In this document: piece by piece, positions 1 through 7,474 of the stretch
Layout of the letters: every line of letters starts with the position of its first letter
Position numbering within the stretch: the stretch's first letter is position 1
Source: Pleurotus ostreatus/Saccharomyces cerevisiae fusant
Lineage: Eukaryota; Opisthokonta
Length of the DNA: 15,436 nucleotides
Direction of reading: 5' to 3'
Assembly: GCA_024196135.1 (NCBI GenBank)
Contig: JAMQCK010000811.1
Location: 1-15,436 of the forward strand
Position numbers and translations under genes: made by a program
The notes under the pieces: generated by a model
Told to the model about the DNA's origin: nothing
What the model saw: only the letters and a program-made list of their open reading frames with translations
The model's database searches: none

Positions 1-602
1 GTCTGCGATACTCGGGTGCAGGAGCATTCCTATAGTAGGATCGGTAGACGCGTTCGACAGGGTAGTAGCCCGAGAGGTGTGTTACTTTTCCCTTCTCGAC
101 GTAGCCCACCGCGGTCACGGGTCTGTGGCGATGAAGAGCAAAACTGCGTCCACGGTTGTTGCCACCATAGAAGACCGGCCTCGGAAGCGACGGAACTTCG
201 CACAGAGTTGCAGAGTCCGAGCTGAACGTGTCGGTGCGAGTAAGAGTTAGATGCGGGATGTTGCCGTGGGTGTGTTGCCCGGTGACGGCGGGCAGGACCT
301 GCGTAATGGACTTTTGCATGATGGGCTTCGAGTTCTACAATGTGGCAAGTGGGGGTGCAGAGAAAGACTGCATCCTCAAGCGCACTCGAGGCTTTTAAGC
401 AACAGCACGTACCTTTGTGGCCTTAGGAAAGGCGGTGTATGACGACGACACAACACCTTTCCCCCCATTTTTTTCCCCCCATGGAAGAGAGCGCTTGGGT
501 CCACAGATGTCACACAGCCGTGGCTTTGTGGCATCGATGCTGTGTATGTCAATTGTGCCGCAGATAGGAGAATGGGTCCGATCTGGCGTGCTGCTGTATA
601 CT
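1..602 (-). CDS. Partial hypothetical protein, two exons visible, runs off left edge
   Basis: I do not recognise this protein. On the minus strand, 334 to 1 is open throughout with G/C-rich third positions. It joins a second open stretch (about 602 to 413) through a good 78-nt intron: donor GTACGT at 412, acceptor TTGTAG ending at 335. The joined product is about 173 residues. It includes a Cys pattern (PICGTID, then LCDICGPKR), a basic Asn/Gly/Arg stretch (NNRGRSFALHRHRP) and a Tyr-rich end (SGYYPVERVYRSYYRN). An in-frame stop just upstream of 602, next to a TGCAG acceptor, suggests an earlier exon. The only upstream candidate I see is a 42-residue ATG frame at 749-621, whose donor I could not place. 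The exon contains the homopolymer tract GGGGGGAAAAAAATGGGGGG, which is odd for coding DNA. The 3' end lies outside the window. A non-coding explanation remains possible. Confidence 0.42.
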
Positions 603-947
603 CTGCAGGCGCCCGCTCAATCAGGTCGCTTCAAAGACCGCGACGCAGAGAGCGGAAGCGTAAGATGAAGCTGTTTCCAAAGGATTCTCGCTATCTCGGG
701 CGAAGTCTCCTGCATATGCATATGATGCTCGAAGATAGGCAATGCTCATTCAAAGATCCACTGTGACCAATCCCCTGTAGCCTGAGAACTTCGAAATCAG
801 GTCATAAATTTGGACGTCATACACATATACGCACCCTTTTATGCAACGCTCCTCGAGTACCTTCCTGTCGAGGCGTACTCACCATTCTCTTTGAACCATG
901 CTGAAGGAGCTTCAGTCCGCAATCGGGTAACCTATAGCGCAGGTTAC
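603..947. other. Intergenic stretch between the F-box gene and the partial gene
   Basis: No complete gene is supported here. On the minus strand it holds a 42-residue ATG frame (749-621) that may belong to the first exon of the partial gene to the left. It also holds a possible extra 51-nt intron (901-951) at the very end of the F-box gene, followed by an 18-nt exon-like stretch and another GTGAGT donor at 882. It is probably the F-box 3' UTR plus the leader of the next gene. Confidence 0.4.
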
Positions 948-2702
948 TCACTTTATATGCGGCCCCGTATCGATTCTGAGGAACCGCTTCCCTTCGTCGG
1001 TGCAGTCGACGTCAAAAATCCTCCAGACTCTGCGATTGTGCATCATGAACCTCGTGCCGAGCTGAATGGTGGTAGGCAGCCAGACTTCGCGTAGCTGAGG
1101 AAAGCGACGATGGGCTCCGACAGCATCATCCTCGCCAAAGAGTGATATCTCGACGCGATGTCGTGGCATGCTCCCTCGGCCCCATTCGCGTGACTCTACA
1201 TAGTCTTGAGACTCCTCGCGCTTCATTTGTTCCCAATACCCGTCGCTGTACACCCAATTGAAGGTACTGATGCGAAGACACTGCAGGTCCGTAAGCGGCG
1301 TCAGCGCGTCAGCGCAAGCCGTCTACCAGCGATCAGTACACCAGTATGATGTTGCAGGAAACCGGCACATACCACCTCGTGTGCGGACCACATTTTGTCA
1401 CGAGGCCCCTCGAGATGAATCTCCAACAGCTCGAGTCTCGCAAACGCGCGAGCGATATGCTCAAAGACGTCCTTGACGCTCGCATCGACGAGCTCGCGGA
1501 CAGAGAAACGTAGTCTTCGCAGATCTGGCAAGGAAGCCGCAGACAAGACAGCTATGACCTCGGATGGGGTCAGAGCCACTCTCGCTTGCATGCCGCGGGT
1601 GTTCGCATCGGACATCTCGTGAGTGGTATGGGGGTGAGTAGGCAACGCAAGCGCGCGCAGACTGGGAGGCAGCTGCCGGAATATGCCATCAGGGGCAGTG
1701 GGATTCGAGAGTTCGAACTCTTCGAGTGCTGGTATCACCGAGCCACACGATGGCAAGGGATCACCCGCAGGCCACACCACGAGGTTCTGGTGTGCCAGCC
1801 ACCACGCCAGCCTGCATCGCACCCGAAAGGCGACCAGACGTGGCATGGCCGCGAGCAGCGTGCCCAAATGTACCTCTCCGAATGCAGCCAGCGGTGTCTC
1901 GAATCCTGGATCGTCGTACGCCTGAGGATCATCTTCCGGAGAGACCCAATATCCCGTCAGAACCAATTCGCGGAGCGACGACCATGTGTAGGCGGCCACT
2001 ACGGGTAGGTGCAGCGCTTCGACGCCGACTTCGAGGTGCTCAAGGTGAGCCGTGCCGAGCTCTTGCAGGAGAGATGCAAAGCTAGGGCGCGTTGCGCGCA
2101 TCTTGTTCGCGCACAGCTTCTTGGGCCAGTCGCTGTAGGGTATGTCGAACTGGGAAGAGAATTTGAGCACGCGAGGATTGCATGCGATGGACGAGAATGG
2201 GTGGAGCGGTTCGTAGTAAAGCGAGTAACTGCTCTCTGAGTCCGGATCGTCAGAATCCTCGGTGCGACCGCTTGAAGGCAGCTTCCAACATAGACGGGCG
2301 AGACCGAGGGTATGAAGGTTAGAGGCATCGAGGAGGATCTGACGAAGGCTAACTTGAACATCCTCGGCACGAACGTGTAGGGATTCGAGTCGATTGACAT
2401 AGTTGAAGAAGTCGTTTCGTTTGGGGAAGTTGTGCGGCCCATCGGTGTGGATGTGTAGATGCCTGGTTTGATAGTCAGAGAAAGATAGGGCTGCGAACAG
2501 CAGGGGAGGCTTACTTGTAGAGGTGCCATAAAGATCTGGGAGGCGTTTCATAGCGCTTCCACCGGCACGTGGAAAAGAGGAAGGGCTTGTAGGTTCTGCG
2601 TATCACGCGGCATGTCGAGGACAGAGCGACCGCATCCTTGGTCGAGAGATATGCTACGATGTCGCGCAGATTGTCTTCGTTCAGGTCAAGAAAGTATGTC
2701 AT
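948..2702 (-). CDS. F-box domain protein with leucine-rich C-terminal region
   Basis: Three exons: 2702-2515, 2462-1373 and 1322-948, giving 550 residues. The introns are 52 nt (donor GTAAGC, acceptor ACCAG) and 50 nt (donor GTATGT, acceptor GGTAG), and both joins keep frame. Residues about 1-45 form the F-box: it starts MTYFLDLNEDNLRDIVAYL and continues TKDAVALSSTCRVIRR, the usual leucine/cysteine pattern that binds Skp1 in SCF ubiquitin ligases. The rest has irregular leucine-rich segments such as LEHLEVGVEALHLP, LRELVLTGYW, LRRLRFSVREL and LQCLRISTFNWVY, typical of the large basidiomycete F-box/LRR-like families whose substrates are mostly unknown. I chose the ATG at 2702 because the F-box begins there; the frame is open further up to 2822 but that extension looks non-coding. 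It lies downstream of the esterase on the same strand, with 242 bp between. Substrate specificity cannot be inferred. Confidence 0.82.
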
Positions 2703-2944
2703 TCCGTCGATGCTTTCGCCAGTCGGCGAGGGATACACGCGCAGGAACAAGAGTCCAACTCCGCTATGGGTATCCAGCTGATTGACGACGTTGTGTTGGC
2801 GGATGACGACGTTGACAAGCAAAGGTCAATAGAAGTATACACACGTGGGCTTGTAGGTCCGTAGAATATGCCTCTGATACCAAGACGACACGGAGGGCGA
2901 ACATAGAAAGAAGAGAACGGAAGTTTACCTCTGTCATAGAGACA

Positions 2945-4347
2945 TCAGCTCAACCACGTCGTCCACTTATTCTCCTCTCCCAGCATAACTTGAGAGATCT
3001 GCCGCGCAACAACCCGATCCGCCTGCTCGCCGGGGTGCAGCTCGTCCCACCTGCCAGGGCGCGGGAAAGTCAGAAAAAGCAGGCGCGAGTCTGTCGGGCA
3101 AGACTCACCACAGATAACTATCCCGATCCGTCCCATTCACCTTCGTGCACGGCGGCTTGTCCCTCACGTCCGTCCACTCCTTGTAAACGCACGTATATGC
3201 GCTCCCGGTGACGTTGAGTGGCGCAGTGCCATTGAGGTACTCGCCCGGATTGGCGTACATGTCGGTGAAGAGGGCATGCGAGTCAAAGAGGCCTGCAAGG
3301 GGGTCAGCGATCATGGGTGCGCGAAAGAGCACGATTGTTGGCAAGGCAATGTCCAGCCCACGCATGCACGACTCGCTCATGACCACGCCGACTCACCTAT
3401 ATGCGCCCCTTCCAACTTCGGCGCCAGATCCTTCAGCAGCAACTCGCCGATCTTGTTCCCGGCCGTCGTCAGCTCCTTCATCATGATATGCCACTCCGTC
3501 GCGTTCTTCGCCGCCGTCGTGAACTTGTTCGGGTACGCGTTCGCAGAGTACATGGGCGTGAGCTCGAGGGGGATCATCTGAAGAGGTTACAGGTCAGCTT
3601 TCTGATCCTCCAACACGACTGGACTCGCGCGTAAACAGTCGGAACCACCGCCTCAACCCACTCTCGCATCCCAAATAACACCTCAACTCACATTCTGCCA
3701 CAAAAAGTTCCTCGCGCCGCCCTCATACATCCTCTTGACCCAATCCACCGCACACTGCACCGTATCCACCACCGTCGCGCCTCCGATGCCATGGCCCTGC
3801 AGCAGACCCCACGCGCCGATGTCGTTCGTGCCGATCCAGAGGGTGTAAAGGGTGTTGTGTGGGGTGACTTTAGCATTGTTGTCCAGGGCCAAGTTGCTCG
3901 AATTGTGGAGGGCGGACGGTATCGTCCCGTTCGCCACGCTCGAGTAGTACGCCGGGAGCTGCCCCTCCGTGACCGGAGAGTACAGGCTTGTGGTGATTTT
4001 GGTCGAGCAGACGGCGCCCGCGCGGGCGAAAGGGTAGAGGGTGACGGGAGAGCGTGCGTGTCTCGTGTGCTCGACGGTCGCGTCCGTCGCGTCTCCTGTC
4101 GCGTCTCCCGTCGCGTCTCCCGTGCCGCCTTCCGCCATGCTATCGCCCACACCCCCTCCCCTCCCCTCACTCGCATACCTTACCGCATACGTCGGCCACG
4201 CCAAGCCCCATCCCAAACATACACCACATCCGTGTACGAGTCGCCGAAGGTGACTAGGTTGGTGATCTGGTTACGGTGGAGTTTGGCGAGGGAGGGCACG
4301 ACGGTGAGGAGCTGCACCAGAAGGACGGTGAAGAGGACTTGACGCAT
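2945..4347 (-). CDS. Secreted GDSL-type carbohydrate esterase, family CE16 (acetylesterase), with a frameshift in exon 1
   Basis: Exons are approximately 4347-4179, 4061-3692, 3577-3397, 3292-3109 and 3050-2945. The last three introns are clear: 114, 104 and 58 nt with GTGAGT donors. The product is about 336 residues, normal for CE16 enzymes, which remove acetyl groups from xylo- or cello-oligosaccharide ends outside the cell. A hydrophobic signal peptide (MRQVLFTVLLVQLL...) precedes block I, VTFGDSYTD, with nucleophile Ser37. The block III-like GTND motif lies in LWIGTNDIG, and the Asp/His pair in WDELHP near residues 304-307. Other family signatures are YPFARAGAVC, CAVDWVKRMYEGGARNFLWQN and FDSHALFTDMYANP. 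Between GDSYTD and WPTYA there are 29 bases where the family has ten codons, and no AG lies there to end an intron, so one base is missing, most simply in the C-run 4206-4209. The first intron is uncertain: 4062-4178 or 4070-4183. The gene may be a recent pseudogene or carry a sequencing error. Confidence 0.86.
4086..4121. repeat. 12-bp tandem repeat, three copies, in the first esterase intron
   Basis: The unit GTCGCGTCTCCY occurs at 4086-4097, 4098-4109 and 4110-4121, with a partial degenerate copy to the left. On the gene strand it would read Gly-Asp-Ala-Thr three times, with no stop, so the array lies in an intron that is open in frame. Confidence 0.85.
4206..4209 (-). other. Probable one-base deletion (frameshift) in esterase exon 1
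   Basis: On the gene strand the frame reads GDSYTDVVYVWDG and then falls into RGRRMR and a stop. A frame shifted by one resumes with LAWPTYA, which fits CE16 alignments as I know them. One more G in the GGGG run (CCCC on the plus strand) would restore DGGLAWPTYA. A homopolymer is a common site both for real indels and for base-calling errors. Confidence 0.75.
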
Positions 4348-4980
4348 GACTGGCCGGGGAGCAGGATGTCGTCGAGCGCAGGGCACGAGGAATTCGGCAC
4401 CAGGTGTACAGCGCGAAAAGAAACCCTCCGCCGAAGAAGTTGGAAGCGAAGAACAGTCGGTTCAACGCCCCGTTAACAGCGAGTAGACAGGGTCATCAAA
4501 TCCGCGGCGCGCAACCGAGGAGGACCTCGGACGACGGAGCAGCGAGGGAGGTTGAGCGGATATCACTGTTAAGCGGCATTCTAATCGTGGTAGACGGTCT
4601 GGTCTGGTAGTGAATCCAGTCAGCGGTTAATAGAGAGTTTGGGAGCACGGGCGGAGTCCTCTACCGAAATAGATGTTCGGGACGGATGATAGCGAAGTTC
4701 AACTTCAAGGGGAGCGCTGCGGGGAACAGTTCGCCACGTGTGCTTCGGGAGATGCCGAAGTGGACCTACAACTTGGCCACAAATCGTGTCCTCTTCCGTC
4801 CCTCACTCTATTCGCTTCTAGGATCCCAAGAGCAACGGCACATAGTAATATCCATGATCGCCATACTCTATACTTTACAGCAAGGTACGGCGATGCGTGC
4901 ATCATAGGCATAGCCATATTCGAGCGCAAGCATTAGGTCATAAAGTCATAAACCGCATATCATACACCTCTCCCTCACTC
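4348..4980. other. Intergenic region: esterase promoter and 3' flank of the membrane protein gene
   Basis: No convincing gene is visible on either strand over these 633 bp; the short open frames lack splice-site support and domain signatures. It should contain the esterase promoter. No clear TATA box was found. A CACGTG E-box palindrome sits at 4735-4740, about 390 bp upstream of the esterase start. That could bind a bHLH factor but may be chance. Confidence 0.5.
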
Positions 4981-6285
4981 CTACACCCCAACCCTCTCCA
5001 TCGCCCACCTCGGCACAACCTTCACCGCCATCGCCAACCCCACCACCCCCGCAAACCCCACATGAATCACCGCCCACCCAAGCAGACTCGTCTCGATTGC
5101 GCTAGCAAAGGTCACCTCATCCTCGCTTGCAGCGTTTCCAGGAGATGGATCATCTCCAGACCCGGACGATGAGCTGATCAACCCGGACGATGAGCTAATC
5201 AACCCGGACGATGAGCTAATCAACCCGGATGATGAGCTACTCTTGATCCCAGGCGGCAAAACGACCACCCACACCCCCACACCCACCGCGAAAGCGAGCG
5301 TCGCAAGCACATACTTCATGGCATTGATGACAAAATCCATCCGCTCGTCCCGCGCGAAGTCGTTCGCGTACACCGAAGGGGAGCTGTTTCGAAAGGCTAC
5401 ATGGCGTAGGAGGCACTCGGCCCACCTACGGGGTCGCACGAACAAATGACTCCCCGCGAAGGTCACCTCGGTGAGGTAGAAAAGCAATCCTGGCACCAAA
5501 AATGCCATAGCGCCGGCGACGGCACCCGCGCGGGCAACGTCGAGGGGCGGGAGTGTGGAGATGAGTCGTACACCTGACGTGGCAGAGTCGCTTGAAACCA
5601 TCGACGTATTGACCGTATAGTCCGTATCACTCGCCGAGCCAACCGCTCCCCCAGCCACCCAATCCATCAACGGCTTGCCCACCATCAGCAGCACCACCCC
5701 CGCCGCCGCGCCACACCCGACCGCGAAGGACATGATGGCCACGAAAGCGAGTGTTTTCACGAACCAGCCGACGGTCTTGAGGATGAAGCGCCCGAAGGAG
5801 CGCAGGGAGTTGAGGCGGGCGAGGTAGATGTCATCTCCTTCGGGGACGCTCTCTTGAGCGTATCCGTTGTCGCCAGCGTACCCGTTCCCGTCGCGAGCGT
5901 ACCCGTTTCCATCGCGAGCGTACCCGTCGTCCCGAGCGTACCCGTTGCCTTGACCGTGAAGGGAAGGTAGATCGTAGACTCCATCCTGCTTGTGCTTGTA
6001 AGAAGGCTTGCGATCATCCTTGCGCCACGAATGGCCGTGATAGTGGCGATGTCCAGAGTTCTCGTGTTGCTCCGAACTTTCGTGACGCTTGTGATCTCTC
6101 TTCCAATTCCTCTGTGGCGGCGGCGCGGTGTACCTGTCGGCGGGATCCTGGTAGTACCCCGTGCGCTCGGGCTGCGCTGCAGAGCGCGCATGGTAGTAGG
6201 TCGTATAGATGCCTTTAGGATGAGCCTCGCGTGCCTGAGGAGGAGGGACCGGAAAGAAAGAACACGGGTTAAATGTATGCGACAT
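4981..6285 (-). CDS. Four-pass membrane protein with disordered N-terminus and two in-frame minisatellites
   Basis: A single open exon of 434 residues from the ATG at 6285 (MSHTFNPCSFF). The frame is open up to 6591, but that part looks like leader sequence. I do not recognise the family. Residues 1 to about 150 are hydrophilic: a Pro-rich start, a Lys/His-rich block (HRHYHGHSWRKDDRK) and a tandem NGYARDG array at about 114-143. Four hydrophobic segments follow at about 178-203 (LAFVAIMSFAVGCGAAAGVV), 253-273, 325-345 (VLATLAFAVGVGVWVVVLP) and 401-423. Residues 348-375 hold four copies of SSSSGLI between membrane segments 3 and 4. Arg-rich loops follow segment 2 (VRPRRWAEC) and segment 4. No catalytic motif is visible, so it may be a structural or accessory membrane protein. 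It is divergently oriented to the SYG-rich gene and shares its 1.2-kb upstream region. Confidence 0.72.
   Translation of the reverse strand: MSHTFNPCSFFPVPPPQAREAHPKGIYTTYYHARSAAQPERTGYYQDPADRYTAPPPQRNWKRDHKRHESSEQHENSGHRHYHGHSWRKDDRKPSYKHKQDGVYDLPSLHGQGNGYARDDGYARDGNGYARDGNGYAGDNGYAQESVPEGDDIYLARLNSLRSFGRFILKTVGWFVKTLAFVAIMSFAVGCGAAAGVVLLMVGKPLMDWVAGGAVGSASDTDYTVNTSMVSSDSATSGVRLISTLPPLDVARAGAVAGAMAFLVPGLLFYLTEVTFAGSHLFVRPRRWAECLLRHVAFRNSSPSVYANDFARDERMDFVINAMKYVLATLAFAVGVGVWVVVLPPGIKSSSSSGLISSSSGLISSSSGLISSSSGSGDDPSPGNAASEDEVTFASAIETSLLGWAVIHVGFAGVVGLAMAVKVVPRWAMERVGV
5161..5244. repeat. 21-bp coding minisatellite, four copies (SSSSGLI)
   Basis: The 21-bp unit CCCGGACGATGAGCTRATCAA is repeated at 5161, 5182 and 5203, with a diverged fourth copy at 5224-5244. 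The period is a multiple of three, so copy-number change would keep the reading frame and lengthen or shorten a Ser-rich loop between two membrane segments. Confidence 0.92.
5857..5952. repeat. 18-21-bp coding minisatellite, about five copies (NGYARDG)
   Basis: Imperfect units beginning AGCGTAYCCGTYGTC or AGCGTACCCGTTYCC repeat about five times. They encode NGYAQE, NGYAGD, NGYARDG, NGYARDG and DGYARD on the minus strand. All units are multiples of three, so length variation would be frame-neutral. Confidence 0.88.
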
Positions 6286-6813
6286 ACTGAACGAAAGATA
6301 GAAAGATGGAAAGGTGGCGCGAAGGGGGGAAAAGAAAGAGGGGAAACCACGAGATAAGAGGAGTTTTCGACTCGCCTTTAAGCTATTCGAAGTGCGCAGA
6401 CCGGGGAACAATAGCAAGTACGATGGCAATTGTTCACGAATTCGGAAGAAATCCTCGTGAATCGGGTCAGAGGCAGGTGGTCCAACAAAGAGTTTCCACT
6501 GGCAGACTAATCCGCCGAGGGCGTGATATTCAAGCGAGCAGGGCAGTCTCGGCATGCTATTGTGGTACTCGGAGGAATCTTGTCGTGCCATAAATTCGGG
6601 AATTCGGCCTAGGCACTACCAGCAGCATAGGAGGTCAAGATAAGGAAGGACTCCGTAGACTCCTCCAAACTGAGCTCGAGAACGGCCAAGTATGCGGTGC
6701 TCGACTTGACGGATGGCGCTCAATGTTCGACTTCCTGGCGAACGTGATGGTGGGAAGTAGCCTGCAAACAGCTGCAAACGTGCTCGCGAGAATGACGACA
6801 CGCGTTTGAACAG

Positions 6814-6821
6814 TGACGTCA
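6814..6821. promoter_or_regulatory. ATF/CREB (CRE) palindrome TGACGTCA
   Basis: A full consensus ATF/CREB site lies inside the 10-bp palindrome GTGACGTCAC (6813-6822). It is flanked by two ACGCGT hexamers (MCB-like) and by an ATGACG/CGTCAT inverted pair (6792-6797 and 6824-6829). It is about 0.65 kb upstream of the SYG-rich gene and 0.53 kb upstream of the membrane protein gene. Fungal bZIP factors bind this motif; use here is unproven. Confidence 0.5.
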
Positions 6822-7381
6822 CGCGTCATGATTCCATGTTTTCCTTCCATGAACCTGGAGGCAGGGCGCGAGCCCCTCCTCCTCCCGCGCTACTCTGTGC
6901 TCCGCAGTTCAGGACGGCGCGCCCATCTCCGGTCTGAATCCTATCGTCCTCTGCAGCATACGCCATCCTCCCAACGTCCCACCGCAGACTCGCGCCAGCA
7001 TATGGCGCGCACGGCCTCCCTCCACCAGCGCGCGACGTCATTTCTGTACCGAACGTCCACGTTCGTCAGGCAGAATTGAGCGCAAAGCACGCACTAGGTG
7101 CGCGCCATCGCGCTGTGGCTATCTCGAGCGCGCCCAGTCCCCTCATCTCACCGCCCCCGCGCCCCATGGACAGGTGTCCTGCAGCCGGCATCCCCTGCCG
7201 CGTCTCCTCTTCCGCGCCGGCGCCGACACCGGGCACCCGCACCACCCCAGTAGCGGGTGATGCATACGCGACCCTCATCGGCAGATTAGCGCATCTGCCT
7301 TCCATCTCGTCCTTCCGCGCCGGGCCCTCCCCGGCTGATGGGTACCACCGGGGCCTGACCAGCGCCTGACGTCGTGCGCAG

Positions 7382-7387
7382 TATAAA
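7382..7387 (+). promoter_or_regulatory. TATA box of the SYG-rich gene
   Basis: TATAAA followed by GGGAGGGGAGG lies 93 bp before the ATG at 7475. The leader between them is CT-rich and then a long CA/CC-rich run (CACCCACTACACCCACCACC), a pattern common in strongly expressed fungal genes. Transcription would be expected to begin about 30 bp downstream, near 7410. Confidence 0.75.
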
Positions 7388-7474
7388 GGGAGGGGAGGAG
7401 GGATAGGGTCTTCACTTTCTTTGCACCTGCACACCCAACACCACCCACTACACCCACCACCACACTCGATCACC

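Larger units (their letters stand above)
6286..7474. promoter_or_regulatory. Divergent intergenic promoter region
   Basis: This 1.19-kb region separates the starts of the minus-strand membrane protein and the plus-strand SYG-rich gene. Short open frames inside (for example 7076-7369 plus) have no domain or splice support. It contains a perfect ATF/CREB palindrome (6814-6821), two near matches (7033-7040 and 7367-7374), CCCCT/AGGGG stress-response-like elements at 6873, 7139, 7192 and 7391, and a TATA box at 7382. Binding and stress control are inferences from motif matches. Confidence 0.55.

Noticed and set aside
461..480. C6-A-T7-C6 tract as a possible promoter or structural element
   Set aside because: It falls inside the open minus-strand exon of the partial gene; no other regulatory context.
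1703..1724. Perfect palindrome GAGTTCGAACTC with symmetric flanks
   Set aside because: It lies inside the F-box coding exon and is explained by codons; no sign of a tRNA B-box context or other element.
1586..2239. Plus-strand open frames across the F-box gene
   Set aside because: They are antisense to a well-supported spliced gene with clear domain signal.
4383..4406. Sequence resembling a cDNA-cloning adaptor (GAATTCGGCACcAGG)
   Set aside because: One mismatch to the usual adaptor, no vector sequence around it, and it lies in ordinary intergenic DNA; treated as chance.
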